This document shows positions 6,895 through 15,727 of a stretch of 59,957 bases of DNA, piece after piece (within the stretch, counting starts at the first letter, position 1; every line of letters starts with the position of its first letter). The stretch is from Phycisphaeraceae bacterium (lineage in GTDB: Bacteria > Planctomycetota > Phycisphaerae > Phycisphaerales > Phycisphaeraceae). The position numbers and the translations under genes were made by a program. The notes beneath the pieces were generated by a model. It was given only the letters and a program-made list of their open reading frames with translations, did no database searches and was not told the origin of the DNA. The stretch covers positions 1 to 59,957 of the forward strand of contig JAJDCX010000065.1 of the NCBI GenBank assembly GCA_029260615.1, written 5' to 3'.

Positions 6895-9381
6895 TTAGCG
6901 GTTGGCTCGGTAGTCCAAAAGGGCTTTGTACTTTGGGGCTTTGTTGATGGACTGGTCCATGAACTCGAGCTGGCCCCATGCACCAAACTTGTCGGGCTTC
7001 TCGACGAAGTTGAACGCGGTGAAGAGGCTGCCGCCGGCGTTCTCCCATTCGCGCATGTTGGCGAGGTAGGCCTGGTACATCTTGGGGTGCGTTTGCATCT
7101 CAAGGAAGGCCCTGGCGTAAGGGGGGTTGCCGCCGTTGGCGGTGTAGTGGTGCCCGCCCTCGTAGCCGATCAGGGGGACGGTTTTGCCGAGCTTGCGCGA
7201 CCAGGTTTTCGCCAGGACGCCGTGTTCGCGGTAGTTGGTGCGCAGCTTACCAGACATCCCGGCGAGTGCCTGATTCAGCAAACCGTCGGCGGTGGTGCGT
7301 GAGCTGAGGGCCCGCAGTTGGCTGCTGCTGAGCCCGAAGTAGGTGGTGCAAGAGAGCGCGTCGAACTCGCCGCGTAATTCATTGGCCAACTGCTCGGTGA
7401 CCCAGGGGTTGTCCTTCTGGCCGGCGGCGACACGGATGACCCGGCCGCGTTGTGAGCCGAAGACGTCCATCCAGATCTCGAAGTCACGGTCGGCTTCCTC
7501 GGCCCAGGATGCGTTGAACGCGCCGCTGAGTGATCGGCCATCGGATCGGGCCTTGACCCAGTCGTGCTGGGGGAACTGGGAGTTCCAGACCTCGTTGGAC
7601 CATTCGATGTAGACATTAAGGTCTTTGCGAAGGCGTTTCTTGACCAGGGCGGCGAAGTTTTCGACGTAGCGGTCGTTGGCCTTGTGGGGCATGCAGAACC
7701 AGGGGTCTGCGCCCAACTCGTTGCACAGATCGATCATGTATTCCAGTGCTGCGCCGTCGTTGGTGCCCTGCGTGTAGAAGCCGGGCTTGGGTCGGCTGGC
7801 CCAGGTCACGGCGTTGGAGCCGTTGGTGCGTTGCCAGTCCATGAAGCGGATCACACCGAAGGGCTTGAGTCGGCTGAGGTACAGCGGGTGGAACGCGGAG
7901 GCGGCGCCTTCGAAGCCGGGGAGCCAGACCTTGACGTTGCGCACGGGGTTGTTGGGATTGGATTTGTCGATGCGTAGGTAGATGCCGCGGTTGGTCGGTG
8001 TGACATCGGCGACGATACGTCCATTACGCCGGGAGACGACGCGTGCGTCGAAGTCCAGTTCGACTTCGCCGTCACCGTCGTAGGTGCAGACGTAACGGCC
8101 GGCGGGGTAAGCGCCACGGGCGTCGGTGTACATGATGGTGTGTGCGGCCTGGCCTGCGCGGAGGATGGGCCAGCCGTTGACGTCGAGCTTGAGTGTTTCG
8201 CCGGAGTCCCAGGGGTTGCTGCCGCCGGTGCGTGTGGGGAGCCAATCGCGTGACTGCTTCATCGCATCAACGAAGACCCATTCGCGTGTGTAGTAGGTGA
8301 CCTCGGCGAGGTTCATGCCCAGGAAGCCCTTGCTTTGCGGGGTGGGGGTCGGTGCGGGGGTGGGCCGGGGGGTCGGGGTTGGTCTGGGCGCGGGTGACGG
8401 GGCGGGCGAATCAGCCTTTGGCCTGGCGATCTGGAAGGTGATGGTCTTGCTGTGGGTCCGCTCTTCGCCGGAGTAGGCGATCACGCGTAGGGTGTATCGG
8501 CCGACGGGGAACTTGGTCACGTCCCACTGGCTGGAGTCGCCGAACATGACGTAGGGGGCACGTTGTTCGACGTCGAAGACCTGCTTTGGGCCGGAGACTT
8601 TGAAGACGACCTTGGAGGGGGTACCCCCGACGACGTCGGCCTGGATCTTGACGGGCTTGGTCAAGACATCGCCGTTGTTGATCCCACGGACCTGGCGTAT
8701 GCGGATGTCGCGTTCGATGGTGAACGGGAGTGAGCGTGAGTGCTTGGCTTCGCTGCCTTGGTAGGCGGTGACGGTGATGGTGTAACTGCCGGCGGGTGCG
8801 TCTTTCACATCCCACTTCGCGCCGTCACCAAAAAGCATGTAAGGTTTTGTACGGTCGGTGTAAGAGAATCTCTTGGGGCCTTTGATGTCGAAGACGACCT
8901 TGGAGGGTGTGCCGCCGAAGACCCTGGCCTCAACACTGGTGGGTACGGTGAGTGTGATGTTGCGGTTGATGCCGATGATGCGTGTGACTTTTAGCGAAGA
9001 GCCGATCTTGAAGTTCACCGATCGGAAGTCGACGACCCTGCCGCGACGGATGAGAAAGGCGGTGAGCTTGTAGCTGCCGGCGTCGGCGGTGGCGGTGTCC
9101 CAGCCGGTGCGTCGGCCTGCCAGGACGTAGGGTGCCCGGTTGGCGGTCATGGAGAAGCTGGTTGGGCCTTGGACGTGATATCGGACGGTGTATTCTTCGC
9201 CGTCGTTGGCGTTGGCCACCTTGGTCTCGATCATCATCTCGCCGGTGACACTCTGGCCTTCACGGATGCCGGTGATCCCGGTGATGTGGGCGGCCTGTGC
9301 CAAGCCGGGGCCGAACAGACCCAGAAACAACACGGCGGCTAGGGCTAAGCATCCATTCTTACGCATCAGGGCAAACAACAT
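6895..9381 (-). CDS. Exported Ig-repeat protein with a clan GH-A-like glycoside hydrolase domain
   Basis: An 828-residue exported protein. A signal peptide (to about residue 31, ending GLAQA) is followed by three repeats of about 95 residues, each with a GTPSKVVF- or YTVRYHV-type strand, a PYVLAG/PYMLFG/PYVMFG motif and a GxY(T/K)L strand; these look like Ig-like surface modules. A Pro/Thr linker near residues 315-350 leads to a large TIM-barrel-like domain with IEWSNEVWN, whose Asn-Glu matches the acid/base pair of clan GH-A, and IGYEGGHHY, whose Glu is a plausible nucleophile. Polysaccharide cleavage is therefore likely, but the substrate is unknown. ATG 9381 has GAGAGGAAG upstream. It is monocistronic with its own terminator. 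Confidence 0.8.
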   Translation of the reverse strand: MLFALMRKNGCLALAAVLFLGLFGPGLAQAAHITGITGIREGQSVTGEMMIETKVANANDGEEYTVRYHVQGPTSFSMTANRAPYVLAGRRTGWDTATADAGSYKLTAFLIRRGRVVDFRSVNFKIGSSLKVTRIIGINRNITLTVPTSVEARVFGGTPSKVVFDIKGPKRFSYTDRTKPYMLFGDGAKWDVKDAPAGSYTITVTAYQGSEAKHSRSLPFTIERDIRIRQVRGINNGDVLTKPVKIQADVVGGTPSKVVFKVSGPKQVFDVEQRAPYVMFGDSSQWDVTKFPVGRYTLRVIAYSGEERTHSKTITFQIARPKADSPAPSPAPRPTPTPRPTPAPTPTPQSKGFLGMNLAEVTYYTREWVFVDAMKQSRDWLPTRTGGSNPWDSGETLKLDVNGWPILRAGQAAHTIMYTDARGAYPAGRYVCTYDGDGEVELDFDARVVSRRNGRIVADVTPTNRGIYLRIDKSNPNNPVRNVKVWLPGFEGAASAFHPLYLSRLKPFGVIRFMDWQRTNGSNAVTWASRPKPGFYTQGTNDGAALEYMIDLCNELGADPWFCMPHKANDRYVENFAALVKKRLRKDLNVYIEWSNEVWNSQFPQHDWVKARSDGRSLSGAFNASWAEEADRDFEIWMDVFGSQRGRVIRVAAGQKDNPWVTEQLANELRGEFDALSCTTYFGLSSSQLRALSSRTTADGLLNQALAGMSGKLRTNYREHGVLAKTWSRKLGKTVPLIGYEGGHHYTANGGNPPYARAFLEMQTHPKMYQAYLANMREWENAGGSLFTAFNFVEKPDKFGAWGQLEFMDQSINKAPKYKALLDYRANR

Positions 9382-10087
9382 AAGCAACTTCCTCTCGATT
9401 CCATGACGCTCCGCGTCAGGTGGTATCCGTCAGATTGGTTGGTGGTGGAACACCATCAATCGGCGGGCAGGGTGGGGTTGCGATCCGTTGGATCGCTCCG
9501 TGGGGCGGGTAGATCGTTCCGGGTGGGATACGATCCGTGGGGTTGGCTGGCCGCCGGGATGGCTGGCCTCGTAGCATGACCCGCTTGCGGTATCGACGAC
9601 CGTGGGTCGTAGGCCGGCAAAACAAAACCGGTGTCCGCTGGGGTTCCGATAAATATAGCGAACGGGCAGAACATATCTACCCCAATACCCCCAATTACCC
9701 GCATAATGAAGGTAAAACACCAGTGGATGAGGTGATTACCCCCATGGTTTTGAAACGTGTGGAAAGAGGTGATTCAGACTCCGCCAAATGCAAGCCAATG
9801 CCTGCAGCCTGATTGGCCATCCTTCTCACAAGTGCCGGTGATGGGGCGACCTAGAGCGGCGGTTGCCAGTGGGTCCAGTTGGCTGATATCCGTCAAAGAG
9901 CGCGAAGCGACCAAAGTCTGGTTCTGTTATCAGGGCAAGGCGACGATGGCAGATTTTTCGTAGCCAACGCGGGAACTTACAGCCAGCCTGGATGGATGGG
10001 GCTTGCGAGCCAAAAGGATTAGGCATATTATAATTCACGCATTGTGCTAATCATTCATATCTAGCTTTAAAAAGGAGAGTTTCTTCG
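9382..10087. other. 700-base divergent spacer without a recognised gene
   Basis: This gap separates the divergent glycoside hydrolase and PEP-CTERM genes and should hold both promoters. Bases 9490-9545 contain GATCCGT three times in slightly different settings. Bases 9640-9810 are AT-richer and 9820-9965 return to high GC. Short open frames exist (9537-9812, 9757-9963) but have no ribosome site, domain or coding bias, so I call no gene. Confidence 0.5.
10003..10034 (+). promoter_or_regulatory. Probable promoter of the PEP-CTERM gene
   Basis: A perfect TATAAT lies at 10029-10034, with TTGCGA at 10003-10008 as a possible -35 at a rather long 20-base spacing. The ribosome site AAAGGAGAG follows about 40 bases later. 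Confidence 0.4.
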
Positions 10088-10897
10088 ATGAATACACTTA
10101 AATTCACGGTTTTTGGCGGGCTTGCCCTCTCTTGTACGCTGCTTGTGGGTCAGGTGTCGGCCACCACGATCCAGTGGTCTGGGATGACCTGGGACGTCAA
10201 GAACGGCAACGGGCTGGGGCCTGGCCCGAACAACTGGTCGGACAGCACGGACAGCGTCTGGGTCGATTCCAACGACAACCTGCACCTGAAGGTCCGGCGT
10301 CACCGAGGCAAGTGGCTCAGTGCGGAGGTCACCTCGCAGGACTCGCTTGGATTTGGTGATTACGAGTTCCGGGTTGAAACCAACACCGAGAACTACGATA
10401 AGAACGTCGTCGCGGGGCTGTTCACCTATGCAAGCGACACCGAAGAGGTTGATATCGAGTTGACGAAGTTCGGTGACGCCAACAATACCAATGCACACTA
10501 CACGGTGCAGCCGTACTTTAACTCGGGTAATACGACGGGCTTTGACCTGGGCCTGAACGGGGACTTCTCGACGCACAGTTTTGACTGGACCGCCAACTCA
10601 ATTGATTTTGAAAGCCTGCACGGGCACAACTCGACCCCGCCGACCCCTGGGCACGTCATCAACCAGTGGACTTACACAGGCGCGGACATCCCGTCGGAAG
10701 GGGCGGAGAAGGTACATATCAATCTCTGGTTGTTCCAGGGCAACAAGCCGACGAATAACCAGTCACACGAATTGGTCATCGACAGCTTCACGTTCACACC
10801 TGCCGGTGGGGCCGCGGCGTTGTCGATCCCTGAGCCGGCTGCGCTAACGCTGATGGGTCTGGGAGGTATCGCGATGTTAAAGCGGCGCGGAGTGTAG
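10088..10897 (+). CDS. GH16-like exported protein with PEP-CTERM sorting tag
   Basis: The protein (269 aa) starts with a signal peptide ending QVSA and ends with IPEPAALTLMGLGGIAML followed by KRRG: the Pro-Glu-Pro motif, a hydrophobic segment and a basic tail that define PEP-CTERM substrates of exosortases. The middle resembles the concanavalin-like fold of family GH16, with EEVDIELTKFG near residue 120 matching the catalytic ExDxE pattern of laminarinases and related enzymes. It is probably processed at the inner membrane and displayed or secreted, acting on a beta-glucan or similar polymer; the substrate is inference. AAAGGAGAG stands 9 bases before ATG 10088. No exosortase lies in this window. 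A strong terminator follows. Confidence 0.85.
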   Translation: MNTLKFTVFGGLALSCTLLVGQVSATTIQWSGMTWDVKNGNGLGPGPNNWSDSTDSVWVDSNDNLHLKVRRHRGKWLSAEVTSQDSLGFGDYEFRVETNTENYDKNVVAGLFTYASDTEEVDIELTKFGDANNTNAHYTVQPYFNSGNTTGFDLGLNGDFSTHSFDWTANSIDFESLHGHNSTPPTPGHVINQWTYTGADIPSEGAEKVHINLWLFQGNKPTNNQSHELVIDSFTFTPAGGAAALSIPEPAALTLMGLGGIAMLKRRGV

Positions 10898-10935
10898 CGA
10901 GCCGCCTTTAAAGAATGGGATATACAAGTTAACTC

Positions 10936-10970
10936 AGAACCGTCGGCGGAAGCCGGCGGTTCTTTTTTTC
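10936..10970 (+). terminator. Intrinsic terminator of the PEP-CTERM gene
   Basis: AGAACCG..CGGC pairs with GCCGGCGGTTCT around GGAA, followed by TTTTTTT. It lies about 40 bases past the stop. Confidence 0.88.
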
Positions 10971-11093
10971 TTGGGTACGGTCACAGGAGCTGTTGTGGGG
11001 GCGCTAGTACGATCGCCTGGGCTGATGTGCGTTTGCTGTGGGTGTGGTGGTGGGATAGGCTCAATGTGGCAGATTGCATAGGAGGAAAGCCAT

Positions 11094-11618
11094 ATGCCCG
11101 CACTGGATGGACAACGTATCCTGATCTTTGTTGGTGACGATTACGAAGACCAGGAGCTTCAGTACCCCAAGTACCGGATGCTGGAGGCTGGGGCGGAGGT
11201 GGTGGTCGCGGGGCTTGAAGCGGGGGTGGTTTACAAGGGTAAGTACAGCTACCCACAGGTGTCGCAGGCGAAGATCGACGATCTGGACGCGGCGGACTTC
11301 GACGGGCTGGTGATTCCCGGTGGGTGGATGCCTGACAAGCTGCGGCGGTATGATGAGGTCAAGCGGATTACGCGGCAGATGCACGAGGCGGGTAAGTGTG
11401 TGGCGTCGATCTGCCACGGGCCTTGGATCGACATCTCGGCGGGTATCGTGAAGGGGGCAACGTATACCAGCACGCCGGGGCTGACGGATGATTTGAGAAA
11501 CGCTGGGGCGAAGTGGGTTGACCAGTCTGTGGTGATTGACGGGCACCACGTCACCAGCCGACGGCCCGATGATCTGCCTGATTTTTGCCGGGGTATCCTG
11601 GAGGTGATGAGTCGATGA
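11094..11618 (+). CDS. DJ-1/PfpI family protein (protease or deglycase-like)
   Basis: A 174-residue single-domain cytosolic protein of the DJ-1/PfpI superfamily. The nucleophile elbow is SICHGPW near residue 105, with the Cys-His pair typical of PfpI and YhbO; FVGDDYEDQE near the N-terminus supplies the conserved acidic residue, and LVIPGGW is the family turn. Members act as stress-linked proteases or methylglyoxal deglycases; which applies cannot be decided here. AGGAGGAAA precedes ATG 11094. The stop overlaps the ATG of the next gene (ATGA at 11615), so both are translated from one message. Confidence 0.9.
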   Translation: MPALDGQRILIFVGDDYEDQELQYPKYRMLEAGAEVVVAGLEAGVVYKGKYSYPQVSQAKIDDLDAADFDGLVIPGGWMPDKLRRYDEVKRITRQMHEAGKCVASICHGPWIDISAGIVKGATYTSTPGLTDDLRNAGAKWVDQSVVIDGHHVTSRRPDDLPDFCRGILEVMSR

Positions 11619-12574
11619 AAATGATACCGAGCCTGACTCTTTTTATTTGCCTGGTTATGCCCGCTCCCCACACAAATGCCGAGCCTGCGGCGACACAGGG
11701 TGACTCCCCCGCGCCGGCGGCGACACAGGAAGACACGGATGATGCTGTGATGCCGATCAAGGTGATGAGTTTTAATATCCGTTGGGGTGGGGCGGCGGAC
11801 CCGCCGAGTGTGTGGTCCAAGCGCAGAGACCGGTTGCTTGCCACGGTGAAGGCGTATGACCCGGATATTCTGGGTGTGCAGGAATCGATCCTGCGGCAGT
11901 CGAAGTTTATGCGCAACAGTCTGGATGGTTATATTTTCTACGGCGCAGGTCGGGACAACGGAAGGTTGGCCGGGGAGATGTGCGCGGTGTTTTACCGGGG
12001 CGATCGGTTCCGTCGTGTGGGTGGCGGACACTTCTGGCTCAGTGAGGAGCCTGATGTACCGGGGAGCTACGGGTGGGGCGCGTCGTTCCCGAGGATGGTT
12101 AGTTGGCTTCGGCTGCGGGACAAGACCGATGGGCGGACGTTTGTCATTGCGAACACACACTTCGACCACCGAAGCAAGAAAGCGCGTTTAAACTCCGGCA
12201 AGATGTTGCGGGAAAAGATCGAGGAGATCGCGGAGGGTGACCCGGTGGTGGTTATCGGTGACTTCAACTGTGATGAAGACTCCGAGCCTTACGCGGTGTT
12301 GATGGGGTTAGATGAAGGGGGGGTGCCTTGGCTGGTCGATGCGTACCGTGAGGTCCACCCCGATCGCAGCGATGAGGAGGCGACGTTTCACGGGTTTAGA
12401 GGGGGGATCGAGGGCAGCCGGATAGATTGGGTGCTGCATTCACCGGGGTTTACGGCCCTTTCGGCTGGGATCGATAGGACCCATGAGGGCCTGAAGTACC
12501 CTTCGGACCACTACCCGGTAACAGCTACGCTGGTGCGGGACAGGGTCATCGAGGCGGCCCCGCAGGTTAAATAA
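11615..12574 (+). CDS. Exported endonuclease/exonuclease/phosphatase-fold protein, copy 1
   Basis: From ATG 11615 the 319-residue protein has a signal peptide ending HTNA, then an EEP domain: VMSFNIRWGG, VQES (metal-binding Glu), NTHFDH (catalytic His), VIGDFNCDEDS and the terminal YPSDHYPV with the Asp-His pair. All catalytic positions of the fold are present. The family includes DNase I-like nucleases, sphingomyelinases and inositol phosphatases; extracytoplasmic location suggests degradation of external nucleic acid, lipid or phosphorylated sugar. The preceding in-frame start at 11585 lies inside the PfpI gene and is rejected because the ATGA overlap gives a clean signal peptide. A paralogue follows after 189 bases. 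Confidence 0.88.
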   Translation: MKMIPSLTLFICLVMPAPHTNAEPAATQGDSPAPAATQEDTDDAVMPIKVMSFNIRWGGAADPPSVWSKRRDRLLATVKAYDPDILGVQESILRQSKFMRNSLDGYIFYGAGRDNGRLAGEMCAVFYRGDRFRRVGGGHFWLSEEPDVPGSYGWGASFPRMVSWLRLRDKTDGRTFVIANTHFDHRSKKARLNSGKMLREKIEEIAEGDPVVVIGDFNCDEDSEPYAVLMGLDEGGVPWLVDAYREVHPDRSDEEATFHGFRGGIEGSRIDWVLHSPGFTALSAGIDRTHEGLKYPSDHYPVTATLVRDRVIEAAPQVK

Positions 12575-12763
12575 TCTGTCTTTTCTATTGACCGGGGGCA
12601 GAAATCTTCTACCCTAGCTACGGTGTATTCGGCCTCAAGGCCCCACTTGGGCGCCCGCTTTTTCGAGGCTGCGGCACTAAGATACCGATAATACGAGGCT
12701 GGGCGACCCGGGATCGTGGTCTATCGCAGTCTTAATCGTACCGTCAAACTGAGGTTAGCTCGT

Positions 12764-13735
12764 ATGCGTAAGGCACTGCTCCTGACAGGTATCTGGTTCG
12801 CGTTGGCTGTTGCTTTCGGCTGCGAGGGCATCGATAGTCCGTACAGTTTTTTGAACAGGCCCAAGGCACGGCGGTCTGTGGCGGTGAATGACCAGTACCG
12901 TGTGATGAGTTTTAACCTCCGCACGGCCACGATCATCGACGCACAGAATCACTGGAACCTGCGCAAGGACCTGGTGGTGAAGTCGATCAAGACGTTTTCG
13001 CCGGACCTGTTGGGGACGCAGGAGTGCCAAGCGTCGCAGGCGAGGTATCTCAAGGACCACCTCCCGGCGTATCAATTCGTCGGGGTCGGGCGCAACAGCG
13101 GGAAAGCAGACGGCGAGATGTGCGGGGTGTTTTACCGCAGCGATCGGTTTGTGAAGTTGGAAGAGGGACACTTCTGGCTGAGCAAGACGCCGGATAAGCC
13201 GGGGAGCAAGAGCTGGGGGTCGGCGTTTAAACGGATGGTGACGTGGGTCAGGCTCGCGCCGCGCGATGGGTCCAACCGGGTGTTCTACTTTTTTAATACG
13301 CACATGGACAACAGCTCGGAGATGGCCCGTGTGCAGGGTGCGTGGCTGCTGAGGCGTAAGATCGACCAGATCGCGGACGGGCGGCCTGTGATTGTGACCG
13401 GGGACTTCAACACCGACTCCGACACGACGCCTTACCAGCTATTGGTGCGTGGGCCGCAGGATTGGCGTGGCTATCTGATTGATTCGTATCGTCAGATCAA
13501 CCCGGTGCCGGGGCTTAATGAAGGCACACGCCACAAGTTCTATGGCAAGACCAGCGGGGATCGGATCGACTGGATCATCTCCACGAATAACTTTACCACC
13601 CTGGCTGCGGACATCGACCGCACGAAATATCGCGGGCAATACCCATCGGATCATTTCCCGGTCACGGCGGTTCTTCGCATGAAGCGCGGGTCACAATTCG
13701 CGGGGCACCGAAGCACCTACGGGGGCGGGTCGTAA
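12764..13735 (+). CDS. Endonuclease/exonuclease/phosphatase-fold protein, copy 2 (possible lipoprotein)
   Basis: Paralogue of the previous gene, 323 aa from ATG 12764 with GAGG 8 bases upstream. The N-terminus is basic then hydrophobic and ends AFGCEG, a marginal lipobox, so it may be a lipoprotein. The EEP motifs are VMSFNLRT, TQECQ, NTHMDNSS, VTGDFNTDSD and YPSDHFPV. The two proteins share the spaced motif KxDGEMCGVFYRSDRF/FWLS, so a duplication is likely. The first copy has a plain signal peptide, which may place the two proteins in different compartments. The tail after the domain is short and Ser/Gly-rich. Confidence 0.86.
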   Translation: MRKALLLTGIWFALAVAFGCEGIDSPYSFLNRPKARRSVAVNDQYRVMSFNLRTATIIDAQNHWNLRKDLVVKSIKTFSPDLLGTQECQASQARYLKDHLPAYQFVGVGRNSGKADGEMCGVFYRSDRFVKLEEGHFWLSKTPDKPGSKSWGSAFKRMVTWVRLAPRDGSNRVFYFFNTHMDNSSEMARVQGAWLLRRKIDQIADGRPVIVTGDFNTDSDTTPYQLLVRGPQDWRGYLIDSYRQINPVPGLNEGTRHKFYGKTSGDRIDWIISTNNFTTLAADIDRTKYRGQYPSDHFPVTAVLRMKRGSQFAGHRSTYGGGS

Positions 13736-13823
13736 CCCAGACACAACCGTTCACATCGCTGCATGGTGCGTGGCCAGGTTGTTTTCATAATTGATACAGA
13801 GATGGCAATGACTCCAATGCTAT

Positions 13824-13842
13824 CCCCCGGCGAAGCCGGGGG
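13824..13842. other. GC-rich hairpin in spacer
   Basis: CCCCCGGC and GCCGGGGG pair perfectly around GAA. No T-run follows on either strand, so it is a palindromic spacer element rather than a clear terminator. It lies about 90 bases after the EEP gene. Confidence 0.6.
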
Positions 13843-13921
13843 CGAGGGACGTTGCGGAGCTATTGGGGCCTTGTGTGCATGCATATGAACCCGTGTGGTG
13901 ATGTGTGCGTATGATGGGGCG

Positions 13922-14812
13922 ATGTCGATCATCCAGACTCACAGGTTGACGCGGACGTATGGCCGCCACCGCGGCATAGAAGACCTAAGCCTTGATGTCC
14001 CGCGCGGATCGGTCTACGGGTTTCTCGGGCCAAACGGTGCGGGCAAGACGACCGCGATCCGCGTGTTGCTTGGGTTTCTTAAACCAACCGAAGGGTCTGC
14101 CGAGGTGCTCGGGCACCATTGCTGGCGCGACGGCGTGGCGATCAAGCGTGACGTGGGCTACCTGCCGGGCGATCTTCGGCTTTACCACTGGATGACGGGC
14201 GAGGCGGCGCTGCGGTGGGTTGGCCATGTGCGTGGTCTGGATGTGGTGACACACGGGCGTGAGTTGTCAGAGGAGTTTGGTCTGGACTTGACGCGGCGTG
14301 TGCGTGAGATGTCGCGTGGGACACGGCAGAAATTGGGGCTTGTATTGGCGATGGCCCATGTGCCGGGGCTCTTGGTCTTAGATGAGCCGACCGCGTCGCT
14401 GGACCCGGTGATGCAGCAGTGTCTACATAAGCGGCTGCGTGGGTTGGCGGATGACGGGCATACGGTGTTTTTTTCCAGCCACACGCTTAGCGAAGTTGAT
14501 CGTCTGTGTGACCGGGTCGCGATCGTGCGTGAGGGGAAGCTGGTCACGGAGCAGACGTTGGCGTCGCTGCGTGCGTCGGCGGGGCACCGGGTGACGATCC
14601 GTTGGGGTGATGAGGTGTCGGCGGGTGAGGATCCGCCGCGGTTCTTGAAGCTGATACAGCGTGAAGGACGGACGTGGGCCGGCGAATTGGACGGGCCCGT
14701 GGATCGATTTGTGTCGTGGCTTAGCGGCCGAGCGGTCGAGGATCTTATGATCGGCCCGCCAGACCTTGAGGCGCTGTTCCATCATTACTATCAGAACGGG
14801 GGCGGGTCATGA
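13922..14812 (+). CDS. ABC transporter ATP-binding protein
   Basis: A 296-residue cytosolic ATPase subunit. Walker A is GPNGAGKTT near residue 40, the signature-type segment is REMSRGTRQKLGLV near 137, Walker B is LLVLDEPTASLD near 155, and the switch His follows in FFSSHTLSE. The last 80 residues are an extension typical of ABC-2 exporters such as the CcmA/NatA group. ATG 13922 has GGGG upstream; the in-frame GTG at 13895 gives nine extra non-conserved residues. The stop overlaps the start of the permease gene by ATGA, so the two subunits are translationally coupled. The cargo is unknown. Confidence 0.93.
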   Translation: MSIIQTHRLTRTYGRHRGIEDLSLDVPRGSVYGFLGPNGAGKTTAIRVLLGFLKPTEGSAEVLGHHCWRDGVAIKRDVGYLPGDLRLYHWMTGEAALRWVGHVRGLDVVTHGRELSEEFGLDLTRRVREMSRGTRQKLGLVLAMAHVPGLLVLDEPTASLDPVMQQCLHKRLRGLADDGHTVFFSSHTLSEVDRLCDRVAIVREGKLVTEQTLASLRASAGHRVTIRWGDEVSAGEDPPRFLKLIQREGRTWAGELDGPVDRFVSWLSGRAVEDLMIGPPDLEALFHHYYQNGGGS

Positions 14813-15624
14813 ACCGAGGCCTGATTGCTAAATCGATCCGAGAGGTCTGGCCCGTCACGCTGATGTGTGGGCTGTTGGCGGGGGCGTTCGAGGGTTTGGT
14901 GGCGGCGATATTCCCGAGCATCGAGCAGGAGATGGGCACTCAGATGCTGGGGATGGAGTTTGTAAAACGTATCGTGGAGGGGATGCTGGGGACACGGATC
15001 GCGGACCAGCTTGGGCCGGAGATCATGCGGGCGGTCCCGTGGGCGCACCCGATCCTGCTGGCGCTGGTGCTGTCGCATGCGTTGATCTGCTGCACCCGTT
15101 TGCCGGCGGGCGAGGTGGATCGGGGAACGATTGACGTGGCGTTGGGTCTGCCGATCTCGCGTTGGCAGTGGATGTGGACGGATACGTTGGTGTGTGTATT
15201 GGGTTCAATCGTTGTGATTGGTATGGCGTTGATCGGGAGCTATGTCGGGGCGGCGGTTGCCGGTGGCGGGCGGGCGTTGGCGTTGGCTACTGCGGCGATG
15301 ATCTTTGTGAATCTGCTTGGTCTGAGCCTGGCGTTTGGGTCGGCGGCGTGGCTGATGTCGTCTCTGGGTGATCGCCGTGGCGGGGTCATGACCGGTGCGT
15401 TTGTTCTGATTGTGGTGTCGTTTCTTGCCAGCTACCTGGAACAGATATGGGGCCCGGCGCGGTATGTCTCGTGGCTAAGTGCGTTGTCGTATTACAGGCC
15501 GTTGATTATTCTACGGGACGGGTGGTGGCCGGTAGGTGATTTAGGGGTGTTGTATGGCGCGGCAGCGCTGCTGTGGGGGAGCGCGGCGGTGGTGTTTAGT
15601 CGGCGGGATCTTTGTACGACGTAA
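14809..15624 (+). CDS. ABC-2 type transporter permease
   Basis: A 271-residue inner-membrane protein with about six hydrophobic segments (roughly residues 15-38, 80-100, 125-150, 160-182, 192-212 and 235-262). The cytosolic loop GEVDRGTIDVALGLPISR is the conserved coupling region of ABC-2 permeases of the NatB/YhgE type. It overlaps the ATPase gene by four bases and pairs with it as an exporter. Together they form a two-gene unit with no substrate-binding protein, as expected for export. Codon use matches the neighbours. Confidence 0.88.
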   Translation: MNRGLIAKSIREVWPVTLMCGLLAGAFEGLVAAIFPSIEQEMGTQMLGMEFVKRIVEGMLGTRIADQLGPEIMRAVPWAHPILLALVLSHALICCTRLPAGEVDRGTIDVALGLPISRWQWMWTDTLVCVLGSIVVIGMALIGSYVGAAVAGGGRALALATAAMIFVNLLGLSLAFGSAAWLMSSLGDRRGGVMTGAFVLIVVSFLASYLEQIWGPARYVSWLSALSYYRPLIILRDGWWPVGDLGVLYGAAALLWGSAAVVFSRRDLCTT

Positions 15625-15655
15625 AGGTGGCGTGTAAAGCGCCGATTGTCTTATA

Positions 15656-15694
15656 CGCGCGGATCTGCGATCCGCCGCTAAATGGCAAGCATGG
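15656..15694 (+). repeat. Direct repeat flanking the HAD gene, copy 1
   Basis: CGCGGATCTGCGATCCGCCG continues CTAAATGGCAAGC and is nearly identical to 16552-16591. The core GCGGATC..GATCCGC forms a hairpin. It lies 34 bases from the stop of the HAD gene. Confidence 0.8.
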
Positions 15695-15727
15695 GTGCTG
15701 CGGATGTTGTTGATCTGTTCTAAGAAA

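Noticed and set aside
9537..9963. Short frames in the 700-base spacer
   Set aside because: No domain, ribosome site or codon bias; they are probably chance frames in GC-rich DNA.
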